64,000 nucleotides of DNA from Flavobacterium sp. SH_e. GTDB taxonomy: Bacteria > Bacteroidota > Bacteroidia > Flavobacteriales > Flavobacteriaceae. The position numbers and the translations under genes were made by a program. Under the pieces are notes generated by a model. The model was not told the origin of the DNA. It saw nothing but the letters and a program-made list of their open reading frames with translations, and searched no databases. The stretch is taken from contig NZ_JAOVZN010000001.1 in assembly GCF_025717045.1 (NCBI RefSeq), positions 310,001 through 374,000 of the forward strand. The letters run 5' to 3'. This document shows, piece after piece, positions 53,896 to 63,800 of the stretch. The stretch's first letter is position 1. The number at the start of each line of letters is the position of its first letter.

Positions 53896-55377
53896 TTATT
53901 TTACTGAAAATTCTATCGGATTGCTTTCTGTCTGGGTTTGACTCAAAGCGGTGAGCGCATAAATGTAGTTTTCCAAATCGGCATTTGGCACTTCTAGTTT
54001 TTGAGCCGTTGTCACGTAATAAATATTCTGAGGATTTGAGAAATCGGTTATTTTTCCTTTCGGAAATCTGTAAATCACATATTTCTTGTCGTTAAACGCA
54101 GCTTTCCAAGTCAAAACTGCATTATTACCTTTTTTAGCAATAAATACGTTTGTTGGCGGTTCTGGTTTTAATCTTGTAATTCTGTTTGCTTCTGGCGTTA
54201 AAGCTATGTATTTATATTCTTTTTGAAGAAGAGGCTGTCTTAGCGTATCTCCTTTTTTCAGAAAAGTAGAAGCCGTAAAATGCATTGAACCATCAATTTG
54301 AGGCAGTTTACGAATCATCTCAATTTGTTTTACGATTTGATCAGGACTTCTCCATTCTGGCTCTTTAGCCGAAGTTGAAATTTTATAATCGCCATGACCA
54401 ACGTAAACATTTGCTCCGTATTTGTGTTCTGCCCACCATTTTGCCAAAACTTCAAAATTGGCTCTGTCAAAACCAATGTGCCAATATAATTGAGGCGTAA
54501 CGTAATCGATCCAGTTTTCTTTCTGCCATTTTAAAATATTAGCATACAAATCATCATAGTTTGTAGCTCCTGCAACGGTTTTAGAACCTTCAGAATCTTT
54601 GGCAATATTTCTCCAAACTCCAAAAGGTGAAATTCCGAATTCGACTTCTGGTTTATTGGCAATAATGGTATCTCTGATTTGTTTGATGATTAAATCGACA
54701 TTGTCTCTTCTCCAATCGTCTTTATCTTTAAACTGACGCGGTTCTTTAGCGAACGCTTTCTCATCTGGAAATTCTTGTCCAGCAATTTTATACGGATAAA
54801 AATAATCATCCATATGCACCGCCTGAATATCATATTTACGAACAATTTCGCCCACAACAGAAGCTACAAAATCTCTAGTTTCTTGCAAACCTGGGTTAAA
54901 ATATCTTGTTTTTCCGTAAGTCAGGAAAAGATCTGGTCTTTTAAAATATAAATGATTTTTTGAAAGTACATCTCTAACCGTATCTTTCTGAACACGATAC
55001 GGATTCAGCCAAACGTGAACATTCATTCCGCGTTTTCCTGCTTCGTCAATCATCATTTGCAACGGATCAAAACCTGGCGCAACGCCTTGAGTTCCGGTTA
55101 TCCAATGCGAAGCTGGTTCTTTTGTCGATTTATAAAATGCATCGGCAGTTGGACGAATTTGAAAAATTACTGTATTCAAATTATACGAACGAAGATTATC
55201 CAAAATGGCAATCATTTCGTTCTTCATTTCTTTATCTGACAAACCTGGTTTAGACGGCCAGTCGATATTTTCTACCGTAGAAATCCAAGCTGCACGCATT
55301 TCTCTTTTTGGAGATTGCTGACTGAAAATTTTGGTATGAATCAGCAATACCAAAATCATAATTTTTACGCTTTTCAT
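53896..55377 (-). CDS. family 10-like glycosyl hydrolase (GHL10, YngK-like)
   Basis: A 493-residue exported protein (signal about 1-19, LLIHTKIFSQ). REMRAAWISTVENIDWPS, VIFQIRPTADAFYKS and AVHMDDYFYPY identify the GHL10/DUF187 family, a TIM barrel related to GH10 and found with peptidoglycan and cell-envelope genes. The C-terminal 90 residues form a fibronectin-like domain (PPTNVFIAKKGNNAVLTWKA). Substrate is not proven, and a glycan such as peptidoglycan is favoured by context. First gene of the four-gene hydrolase operon. Confidence 0.85.
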   Translation of the reverse strand: MKSVKIMILVLLIHTKIFSQQSPKREMRAAWISTVENIDWPSKPGLSDKEMKNEMIAILDNLRSYNLNTVIFQIRPTADAFYKSTKEPASHWITGTQGVAPGFDPLQMMIDEAGKRGMNVHVWLNPYRVQKDTVRDVLSKNHLYFKRPDLFLTYGKTRYFNPGLQETRDFVASVVGEIVRKYDIQAVHMDDYFYPYKIAGQEFPDEKAFAKEPRQFKDKDDWRRDNVDLIIKQIRDTIIANKPEVEFGISPFGVWRNIAKDSEGSKTVAGATNYDDLYANILKWQKENWIDYVTPQLYWHIGFDRANFEVLAKWWAEHKYGANVYVGHGDYKISTSAKEPEWRSPDQIVKQIEMIRKLPQIDGSMHFTASTFLKKGDTLRQPLLQKEYKYIALTPEANRITRLKPEPPTNVFIAKKGNNAVLTWKAAFNDKKYVIYRFPKGKITDFSNPQNIYYVTTAQKLEVPNADLENYIYALTALSQTQTESNPIEFSVK

Positions 55378-55600
55378 AATTATTATTTTGGGTTAGTTTG
55401 TATAATATAATTTAACCGCAAGCACGCAGTGGTTTACGCAATGTTCGCTAAGTTTTATTTTTTTAATCTCGCAAAGTCGCAGAGTCGCAAAGTCTTTATT
55501 TTTCTAATCTTTGATGTTTTTTTTCTCTCGCAGATTTAGCAGATTCAATGGATTTAATTTGTTGCGAAAAAAATCTTTTTTAATCCTTTAATCTGTGGCT
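55378..55600. repeat. intergenic repeat region with CGCAAAGT units
   Basis: About 55416-55497 has several copies of a unit like cgcaaagt/cgcagagt (clearest at 55469-55493). The 14-bp tttaatctgtggct at 55587-55600 recurs inverted at 50051-50064. These are short dispersed repeats of the kind often seen between Flavobacterium genes. No gene is present. Confidence 0.6.
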
Positions 55601-55633
55601 AAAAAACCTAACAGGTTTTAAAAACCTGTTAGG
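55601..55633 (-). terminator. terminator of the flavoprotein-esterase operon
   Basis: A perfect hairpin, CCTAACAGGTTTT / AAAACCTGTTAGG around one central base, followed on the minus strand by TTTTTT. It lies 57 bp past the esterase stop. Confidence 0.85.
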
Positions 55634-55689
55634 ATAACCAAACAAAACATGTGCGTACCAATTTTGGAAAGGCTGCAACAAACAATAAT

Positions 55690-56517
55690 TTATTTTGTTT
55701 TTACCGTTTCATTGAAGAAATCATGAAAAAACAAAAGTTGATATTTTAATGAATTTTCCCAGTATTTTAGATTATGTTCTCCAGGACGTTCGATGTAATC
55801 GTGATTTATTTTTAGAGTTAGCATTTTAGCATGAAGTTCTCTGTTAACTGTCATGAAAAAATCGTCAACGCCACAATCTATAATCAGTTTTAATTTGTTA
55901 TCTTTTACCAAATCTAGCATATTGGTAACGGTGTTTTGATTCCAGTTTTCAGGAAATTCTGTAATTGTGCCTAATCGTTTTTTGATATCCCAATTTTCTG
56001 GAAACGGACGAAAATCTACTCCTCCGCTCATACTTCCTGCAGCTCCAAATATGTCTTGATGCTTGAAAGACAAATACAAAGCCCCATGTCCGCCCATACT
56101 TAACCCTGAAATGGCTCTTCCTGTACGATCTGTAATGGTTCTGAATTGTTTATCAATAAAAGGAACTAACTCTTTTACGACATAAGTTTCATATTTAAAA
56201 CTCGGATCCATCGGACTATCAAAATACCAGCTTGAATAATTTCCGTCAACACCAACTACAATAAACCCGTATTGATCTACTTGTTTTCCAAGTTCCTTAA
56301 AATCTTTTGCCCAAGATGCATAATTTCCGCTATAGCCATGAAGCAAGTAAACTACAGGAAATGCTTTTTTGCTCTTTTTATAATTGTCCGGAACTATGAC
56401 ACAGGTTTTAATATTCTTCTGCATCGAAGCACTAAAAACCTGTAAAGTATCAACCTTTGCTGCTCTGGCTGTAAAAATTAAAAAGGCGAACAAAAAGGTG
56501 TAAATTGTTTTTTTCAT
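55690..56517 (-). CDS. alpha/beta hydrolase, S-formylglutathione-hydrolase-like esterase
   Basis: A 275-residue exported esterase. The frame opens at 56568, but ATG 56517 gives a clear signal peptide (MKKTIYTFLFAFLIFTARA). The nucleophile motif is GLSMGG, after FPVVYLLHGYSGN, with Asp and His expected in DCGVDDFFM and ERPGEHNLKYW. It belongs to the antigen 85/esterase D-like group. It is 55 bp behind the flavoprotein gene. Possible substrates are O-acetylated sugars, for example O-acetyl MurNAc, but that is inference. Confidence 0.85.
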   Translation of the reverse strand: MKKTIYTFLFAFLIFTARAAKVDTLQVFSASMQKNIKTCVIVPDNYKKSKKAFPVVYLLHGYSGNYASWAKDFKELGKQVDQYGFIVVGVDGNYSSWYFDSPMDPSFKYETYVVKELVPFIDKQFRTITDRTGRAISGLSMGGHGALYLSFKHQDIFGAAGSMSGGVDFRPFPENWDIKKRLGTITEFPENWNQNTVTNMLDLVKDNKLKLIIDCGVDDFFMTVNRELHAKMLTLKINHDYIERPGEHNLKYWENSLKYQLLFFHDFFNETVKTK

Positions 56518-56572
56518 AACTGCTGTTTTTTTTAAATAATATTTCTGAAAAGCACAGGGAAAATACAAAAAA

Positions 56573-59488
56573 TTATTTCAAACATTCTTTTAAAATAGTC
56601 ACCGGATGTAAAGCTTTTCTATTCGTGCCGTCAAAAATCTGATGGCGACAGCTTGTTCCCGCAGCAGCGATTTCTGTTGATGGTTCTGTTGCCCTGATTT
56701 TCGGAAACAAAGTATCTTCTCCCATTTGCATACTGATTTCGTAATGTTCTTTTTCGTAACCAAAAGAACCCGCCATTCCGCAGCAGCCCGAATTATAAAT
56801 GGTAACCGTATTATTTTTTGGAATATTCAACATTGCAAAAGAAGCTTCAATTGTACTTAAAGACTTTTGATGGCAATGCCCATGAATTTTTATATTTTTT
56901 TCTTTTTCAGAAAATTGTCCTGCGTGAATTTTTCCGCTTGTAATTTCTCTTTTAAAAAACTCTTCGACTGTAAAAGTGTTTTTTGCTACTTTTTCTGCAC
57001 TTTCTTTATTTCCAGCCAAACGAAGATATTCATCTCTAAAAGTCAATATTGCAGAAGGTTCAATTCCGATTAAAGGTGTGTTTTCAGAAATTATATTTTT
57101 AAAAGTATTGATATTTTTATTCGCAATTTCTTGTGCTTCTTCGAGAAACCCTTTCGAAATAAAAGCTCTTCCGCTTTCTTCATGATCGATTACAATTACT
57201 CTGTAACCTAATTTGGTTAATAGTTCGTAAGCGTCAATTCCGACTGAAACATCATAATAATTCGTGAATTCATCGCAAAAAAGATAAACGATTCCGTTTT
57301 CAAAAGAATTAGATTCATAAAGTTTTTTGTTAGTTTGATACCATTTTCTAAACGTTTTTGGAGCTACTAATGGCACTCGTCTTTCAGGTGCAATTCCCAT
57401 TCTTTTTTTAACGAAAGAAAGATTGGAAGCCCAATTGGTAACTGATGGCGCAATACTTACCAATTCATTCAATTTTGAATTGAAGGCAAATATTTTATTA
57501 CGAAAAGAAAATCCGTTTGCTTTTTGATATTGATATAAAAATTCTGCTTTTAAAGTCGCCACATCCACATTACTTGGACATTCGCTTGCACACGCTTTAC
57601 AGCTTACGCATAATTCAAAAACCTTATATAATTCTTCATGATCAAATTTATTTTCTTTTTCAGAATTCGTTAAATATTCGCGTAAAGCGTTGGCACGCGC
57701 ACGTGTAGTATCTTTTTCATTTCTTGTCGCACGATAACTCGGACATAAAGTCCCGCCCGCCGAAGGCATTTTTCGACAATCGCCCGAACCGTTGCATTTT
57801 TCGGCAGCACGCAAAATTCCTAAACTGTCGGAGAAATCTTGAATTGTTTTTATATCTGGTTCAACTCTTCCTGCTTCAAAACGAAGATTTTCATCCATTT
57901 TAGAAGCATTTACTATTTTCCCAACGTTCAAAATAGTATCGGGATCAAATGCTTTTTTAATTCGTTTTAGCAGTTCATAGTTTTTATCGCCAATCATAAA
58001 AGGCAGAAACTCTCCGCGTAGAATTCCATCGCCATGTTCACCGCTTAACGAACCTCTATATTTTTTCACCAAATGAGCAACCTCTGTAGATATATTTCTA
58101 AATTGGTGCAGGCCTTCTTTAGTTTTTAAATTGATCTTCGGACGCAAATGCAACTCTCCAGCTCCGGCATGTGCGTAATAAATGGCACTTTGTCCGTGTC
58201 TTTCCATCATCGCGGCAAAATCGGCGATGTAATTTGGCAAATCGCTTAATTCTACAGCGGTGTCTTCAATAGAATCCGCGGCTTTATCGTCTCCCACAAT
58301 ACTTCCTAAAAGTCCAAGACCGGCTTTTCTTACCTCGTTTACCTTGTCAATATCTGTTCCGTAAATTTTTGGCAGTGCATAACCGAAACCATTAATTTGA
58401 AGATCTCTAATTAAAGCATCGGCTTGCAACTCGGCATCTTCCATGCTAATGTGCGATCCAACTTCGAGCATGATAACAGCCTTTGGTTCTCCCACAATAA
58501 AAAACCTATTCTTGGCTTGTTCTCGATTGGTTTTGGTACAATCTAAAATCGTATCATCCATCATTTCGCAAGTGTACAAATGATGTTTCATTGCGACTAC
58601 AACGGCTTCCAAACTTTCTTGAATGGTGTGAAAATGCGCCACAACCATAATATTATTAGTAGGCGGAAGATCATCTACTTTTAAAGTAATTTCAGTTGAA
58701 AATGCCAAAGTTCCTTCACTTCCGCAAAGCAATTTTCCTAAATTAATGGTACTTTCAGTTCCTGAAAAAAGCTCCGATTTCAACAAAACATCAATCGCAT
58801 AACCCGTATTTCTTCTGTGAATTTCTGGTTTTGGAAATTCCCTTAAAATCTCTTCTTGATTTTCTTTGATTGAAAGCTCTTCGTAAATCGTTTTATAAAT
58901 TTTATTTTCTAAAGAATCTCCTTTTGTTTTTTCGATAAATTCTTCTGAAGTTAAATCTTTAAAAAAGGCAAGACTTCCGTCACTTAAAACGGCTTTTATT
59001 TCTACAATTTTATCTCTGGTAACTCCGTAACGAATGGAGGTTGTTCCTGACGAATTATTTCCAACCATTCCGCCAATCATACATCGATTTGTAGTAGAAG
59101 TTGTTGGCGAAAAAAACAATCCGTGAGGTTTTAAATATAGATTTAATTCATCGCGAATTACTCCAGGCTGAACTGTTATAGTTTTATTCTTTGGATCAAA
59201 AGCGATAATTTTATTGAAATGCTTTGAAACATCGACAATAATTCCGCTTCCTATAGTTTGGCCCGCGAGAGAAGTTCCTGCGGTTCTTGGTGTTATTGAA
59301 ATTTTATTTTTTGAAGCAAATTGAATAATATTAATTATATCATTTTCTGACTTTGGAATTGCCACAGCAAGCGGCATAATTCTGTAAGCAGAAGCATCTG
59401 TAGCATATATTTTTTTATGAAGTTCATCATAAAAAAGGTTTCCTTCTAAGGAAGTTTCTAATTCTTGTAATTGAAGAGAATCGGGCAT
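56573..59488 (-). CDS. FAD/4Fe-4S oxidoreductase, D-lactate dehydrogenase-like (YdiJ type)
   Basis: A 971-residue fused flavoprotein. FAD-binding domain about 25-205 (ITPRTAGTSLAGQTIG, MVGNNSSGTTSIRYG), FAD-oxidase C domain about 265-530 (HAGAGELHLRP, GEHGDGILRG), an Fe-S part with CVSCKACASECP (one 4Fe-4S set) and an earlier CNGSGDC-CPS set, then a CCG domain (GHCHQKSL, NSGCCGMAG). Relatives oxidise D-2-hydroxyacids such as D-lactate or 2-hydroxyglutarate and pass electrons to quinone. It is divergent from nothing but shares a putative operator with the DeoR-SusC region, and D-lactate is exactly what MurNAc 6-phosphate etherase would release. Confidence 0.9.
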   Translation of the reverse strand: MPDSLQLQELETSLEGNLFYDELHKKIYATDASAYRIMPLAVAIPKSENDIINIIQFASKNKISITPRTAGTSLAGQTIGSGIIVDVSKHFNKIIAFDPKNKTITVQPGVIRDELNLYLKPHGLFFSPTTSTTNRCMIGGMVGNNSSGTTSIRYGVTRDKIVEIKAVLSDGSLAFFKDLTSEEFIEKTKGDSLENKIYKTIYEELSIKENQEEILREFPKPEIHRRNTGYAIDVLLKSELFSGTESTINLGKLLCGSEGTLAFSTEITLKVDDLPPTNNIMVVAHFHTIQESLEAVVVAMKHHLYTCEMMDDTILDCTKTNREQAKNRFFIVGEPKAVIMLEVGSHISMEDAELQADALIRDLQINGFGYALPKIYGTDIDKVNEVRKAGLGLLGSIVGDDKAADSIEDTAVELSDLPNYIADFAAMMERHGQSAIYYAHAGAGELHLRPKINLKTKEGLHQFRNISTEVAHLVKKYRGSLSGEHGDGILRGEFLPFMIGDKNYELLKRIKKAFDPDTILNVGKIVNASKMDENLRFEAGRVEPDIKTIQDFSDSLGILRAAEKCNGSGDCRKMPSAGGTLCPSYRATRNEKDTTRARANALREYLTNSEKENKFDHEELYKVFELCVSCKACASECPSNVDVATLKAEFLYQYQKANGFSFRNKIFAFNSKLNELVSIAPSVTNWASNLSFVKKRMGIAPERRVPLVAPKTFRKWYQTNKKLYESNSFENGIVYLFCDEFTNYYDVSVGIDAYELLTKLGYRVIVIDHEESGRAFISKGFLEEAQEIANKNINTFKNIISENTPLIGIEPSAILTFRDEYLRLAGNKESAEKVAKNTFTVEEFFKREITSGKIHAGQFSEKEKNIKIHGHCHQKSLSTIEASFAMLNIPKNNTVTIYNSGCCGMAGSFGYEKEHYEISMQMGEDTLFPKIRATEPSTEIAAAGTSCRHQIFDGTNRKALHPVTILKECLK

Positions 59489-59698
59489 TTAATTTGGTTC
59501 TATTGCTTTTGGTTTTTTAATAAATGTTTTATACTTCTGCACACATCAGTTAAAACAATACAATCTAAATCTTGTTGGAAATAAATATTTATTAAAGCTC
59601 CAATTGAAAGCTTTGAACTTCTTTAAATTTACCAGATAAACAGCAAGTAAACGAAGTAATGGTTTTCATAATATATTTGGTCAAAGGTTTAGCTTTAA

Positions 59699-59706
59699 CA
59701 AATATA
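59699..59706 (-). promoter_or_regulatory. TAnnTTTG promoter element for the flavoprotein operon
   Basis: TATATTTG on the minus strand, 210 bp before the start codon at 59488. The repeat at 59731-59746 sits just upstream, over the likely -33 region. Confidence 0.55.
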
Positions 59707-59730
59707 TATACAAAAAAGATAGTTTTTACA

Positions 59731-59746
59731 TTATTTTGCATTATTT
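59731..59746. promoter_or_regulatory. candidate DeoR operator, copy 1
   Basis: TTATTTTGCATTATTT, a 16-bp sequence found again exactly at 60694-60709. It lies upstream of the flavoprotein operon promoter. Confidence 0.55.
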
Positions 59747-59804
59747 AACAAAATAATTTTTAAAAAACGCAAAAACATGCAGAATATATTTTTAAAAGAA
59801 TATT

Positions 59805-60554
59805 TTATAAGATAAAAACGCCCGATTTTCTATATTCTTCCAATCTTGCGTCATAAGGATCTAAATCGGTTACAATAGTATCAAGCTGAGTTAGTTCACA
59901 AACTCCGTGTGGCATTTTAGTATTTAATTTATCTGCTGAAAACATTGAAACTACTCTATCAGAAGCTTCTATCATTGCCTTTTTGACAATTGAGATTTCG
60001 TAACCTACTTCTGTAAGTCCTTGTTTTATATTAATGCTGCTGGCTCCAATGAAACAAATATCTGCTTTAATTTTAGAAACAACCTGAATCACATCCATAC
60101 CAATTGTTACCATTGCATTTTTCTGCATTTTTCCACCAATAAATATTAAATCTATATTAGGATGCTGAGACAATTGCATGGCGATTGGCAAACTATACGT
60201 ATATATTGTAGCTTTCAAATTTGATGGAATTAACTTTGCGAAAACCAAATTTGTACTTCCTCCACTCATTATAATAACTTGATCGTCATGAAGTAGCGAT
60301 AACGCTTTTGAAACGATTTTCTTTTTCTCTTCTTCTTCAGATATTGCAATGTCAAAAACATTTGCAGACTTCTCTTTAACTTGTACTGCCCCGCCATATA
60401 CTTTCTCTAACAGCTTTTTACTATCAAGTTCGTTCAAATCTCGTCGTATAGTATCTTCCGACAAATCCAGAGCCAAAGCCAAATCTGTTGTAACAACTTT
60501 TTGGTCCTCAATAAGCTTAGTCATTATATATTTATGTCTTTCGGCTTTCAGCAT
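59805..60554 (-). CDS. DeoR/GlpR-family transcriptional regulator
   Basis: A 249-residue regulator. N-terminal HTH MLKAERHKYIMTKLIEDQKV then TTDLALALDLSEDTIRRDL and KLLEKVYGGAV, the DeoR signature. The C-terminal sensor domain (about 75-245) is ISOCOT-like (VIIMSGGSTNLVFAKLI, IYTYSLPIAMQL, FIGASSINIKQGLTEVG) and usually binds a sugar phosphate. ATG 60554 is taken because a promoter element at 60581-60588 would start transcription at about the first ATG. It is divergent from susC and probably represses it, with a MurNAc- or GlcNAc-derived phosphate as inducer (inference). Confidence 0.93.
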   Translation of the reverse strand: MLKAERHKYIMTKLIEDQKVVTTDLALALDLSEDTIRRDLNELDSKKLLEKVYGGAVQVKEKSANVFDIAISEEEEKKKIVSKALSLLHDDQVIIMSGGSTNLVFAKLIPSNLKATIYTYSLPIAMQLSQHPNIDLIFIGGKMQKNAMVTIGMDVIQVVSKIKADICFIGASSINIKQGLTEVGYEISIVKKAMIEASDRVVSMFSADKLNTKMPHGVCELTQLDTIVTDLDPYDARLEEYRKSGVFIL

Positions 60555-60580
60555 TTTTCTATAAAAGTTAAAGTTCATCA

Positions 60581-60588
60581 CAAATATA
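60581..60588 (-). promoter_or_regulatory. TAnnTTTG promoter element for the DeoR gene
   Basis: TATATTTG on the minus strand, immediately before the first ATG of the frame. It supports translation from the ATG at 60554. Confidence 0.5.
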
Positions 60589-60693
60589 TCAAATATTTCA
60601 ATTTATATTAGAAAACACCCTTAAAACTGCAACAGTATGCAAAATTGAAATTTTACAGATTAATCAAGTATATATTTTTCGACAAAACTTGCG

Positions 60694-60709
60694 TTATTTT
60701 GCATTATTT
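60694..60709. promoter_or_regulatory. candidate DeoR operator, copy 2
   Basis: TTATTTTGCATTATTT, identical to 59731-59746, in the divergent deoR-susC region. Confidence 0.55.
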
Positions 60710-60732
60710 GATTTTTTTTTCCAAAAAAAGTT

Positions 60733-60760
60733 CAAAATAATGCATTTGTATGCAATAATT
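60733..60760. promoter_or_regulatory. candidate DeoR operator, imperfect inverted copies
   Basis: CAAAATAATGCATTTG followed by TATGCAATAATT. It contains the AATAATGCA core of the 16-bp repeat, inverted relative to the core in its second half. It covers the -33 region of the susC promoter. Confidence 0.5.
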
Positions 60761-60763
60761 AAA

Positions 60764-60771
60764 TATATTTG
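60764..60771 (+). promoter_or_regulatory. TAnnTTTG promoter element for the SusC gene
   Basis: TATATTTG, with TTG at 60746-60748 (15 bp spacing, slightly short). The start codon is at 60803. Confidence 0.65.
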
Positions 60772-60802
60772 CTCAACAACCATTATAAAAACCAGATTAA
60801 TC

Positions 60803-63800
60803 ATGAAAAAATTACTTCTTATTTCAGTGTTGGTTTTGTTTATTCAAACAGCATTTGGACAAACAAAAACAATTACTGGAACTGTAAAAAGCAAAACGGA
60901 CGGAATTCCAATTCCTGGAGTCAGCGTCGTTATTCAAGGCACAACAAATGGCACTTCTACAGATTTTGATGGTCACTACAGCATTTCTGTAGCGCCAGGA
61001 AGAACGCTAAGTTTTAGTTATATGGGATTTGAATCTCAATTAATTAAAATCGAAAATCAACAGAAAGTAAATGTTGATCTTTCAGAAAGCACTTCAAAAC
61101 TAGACGAGGTAGTAGTTGTGGGTTTTGCTTCTCAGAAAAAAACCAATTTAACAGGCGCCGTTGCGAACATTGATGTAAGCAAAACAATAGGAAGCCGACC
61201 TTTAACTGACGTTAGTAAAGCATTGCAGGGAACCACACCAGGAGTAAATGTTTCTTTTAACTCTGGAAATATTAACCGTGCAGCAAATATCAATATTCGT
61301 GGAGCAGGAACTATTAATGGTTCTGACGCACCTTTAATTTTAGTTGATGGTGTTCCAACAGATTTATCGCTTATCAATCCGAATGATATCGCTACGATGT
61401 CTGTACTTAAAGATGCGGCTTCCGCTTCTATTTATGGAGCTCGTGCAGCGTTTGGGGTGGTTCTTATTACTACAAAAGGCGGAAAAACTGGAGAAGGAAA
61501 AGTAAGATTCTCTTATAGTGCAAATACTGCATTCACTAATCCGATTTCTACTTTACAATTCTTGGATCCAACAGAAGAAATTCCTGGATTAATCGCTGCG
61601 GGAACAAGAACAGATGGTTCAACTCCTGAGATTTTTGGTCAAAATTACAGTGTTTTATTAGATGGAATTAAAAACTGGAAAGAAAAATACGCAAATAACC
61701 GTACCAGTCATGAAATGGTTTATGGTGAAGATTGGGAAATAAAAAATGGTACGCCGTATTTTTATAGAGTTTGGGATGCTAATAAAGAACTATATGCAAG
61801 CGATGCGCTTCAAACAACGCATAATTTATCTGCACAAGGAAATTTAGGAGATAAAAGTTCTTTCTTCGCTTCATTCGGGTTAACAAACCAAGAAGGTATG
61901 TTAAGAGTGAATCAGGAAAAAAGACAAAGAGTCAACATTAATTTAGGTTTTACAACCAAATTAGCAGATTGGCTTACTGGAGATTTCAAGGTAATGACTA
62001 TCAACAGCACTTACGATCAGCCATTTAACTATTATGGTGGTTCTGGAACTGATGATACAGGTTACGGAGGTTATTTTGGTTATGCGCTTCGTTGGGGACA
62101 ATATTTCCCGAATTTCGGAACTTATAGAGGATATAATTTCCGTACTGCTGGAGGATATTTATCAAATGCTTCTAGAAACGAAAACAACAAACGTAATACA
62201 AGACTTAGCGCTAAATTTACAGCAGATATTACAAAAGATTTAAATCTTATTACAGAAGTAAGCACTGTAAACGAATATTACAACAGAAAACAAAATGGTG
62301 GTAAATTCTTAGCATGGGACAGCTGGTCTGCAATGCCATACGATGCTACAACAATTCAAACTGCTACACCTGCAACTCTTGAAACAGGAAATGATTATGT
62401 AGCGCAATCAAAATCTGAGTCTACTACAAATGTTGTCAACATTTATGGTAACTACAAAAAGCAATTTGACAAACATAATTTCAAATTTTTAGGAGGTTTC
62501 AACTCTGAGTGGCAAAATTTCTCTCGTAACTATGCAAGAAGAAATACGCTTTTAGATAAATCTAAACCAGAATTTAACCTTGCTGTTGGTGAACAATTTG
62601 TTTCTGGAGCTGCAAACACTTCTTTAAACCCTGCAGAAACTGAGTACTCAATTGCAGGTTTCTTTGCTCGTGTAAATTATGACTACAATGGAATTTACTT
62701 AGTAGAACTTAATGCTCGTTATGACGGTTCGTCAAGATTTCCAACAAATGAACAATGGGGATTCTTCCCTTCTGCTTCTGTAGGATACAAAATTGTGAAT
62801 GAAAAATTCATGGAAGGAACACGCAGTTGGTTAACTGATCTTAAATTGCGTGGTTCTATTGGAGCAATTGGAAACCAAAACGTAGGTAATAATGCTTTCT
62901 TATCTATCATGAACGCTAAAAATCCTTCTTGGGTAAACAGCGGCACTACAATTCCTCCTTCTACTGACTTGCCAACTAACGTGGATCCTGCATTGACTTG
63001 GGAAAAAGTATATACTAAAGATGTAGGTATCGACATTAAAATATTTGATATGTTAGGCGCTACATTTGACTGGTACCAACGTGACACGAAAGGAATGCTT
63101 GCTCCTGGTATAACTCTTCCAGGTTCATTTGGTCAGGCTTCTGCACAAACAAACTCAGGAAACATGAGAACTAGAGGATGGGAATTAGGATTAAACTTTA
63201 ATAAGCAATTAAGCGAAAGCGCTTCTGTATTTGTTGATCTTGCTTTATCAGATTATAAATCAGTTATTACAAAATGGAATAACTCTTCTAAATTACTTGC
63301 TTTAGTAACTACAGGCACAACGCCTTACTATAATGGTTATGAAATTGGCCAAATCTGGGGATTAACAAGTGATAGACTTCTTCAAGCTGATGATGTTATT
63401 ACAAATAATGGTAAAACAGTAAACGGTGTTGATTATTCTAAAACAATGGGAGGTAATTTCCAATATGGAGCTGGAGATGTTCACTATGTAGATTTAGATG
63501 GTGACGGAGCTATTACGCGTGGAGCTGGAACTGCTGATGATCACGGAGATTTACGTAAAATTGGAAATTCAACGCCTCGTTATAAATACGGTATTACTTT
63601 AGGTGGAAAATACAGAGGATTTGACATTTCTGCTTTCTTCCAAGGAGTTGGAAAACGTGATTACTGGGCTGCTTCTGATGCTGTTTTACCTTTCTACAGA
63701 GCGCCTCAGCAAATGTATGCAAACCAAGCAGATTACTGGACTCCAGAAAACACAGATGCTTATTTCCCAAACCCATATTATGGAAATGAAGCAAATACTT

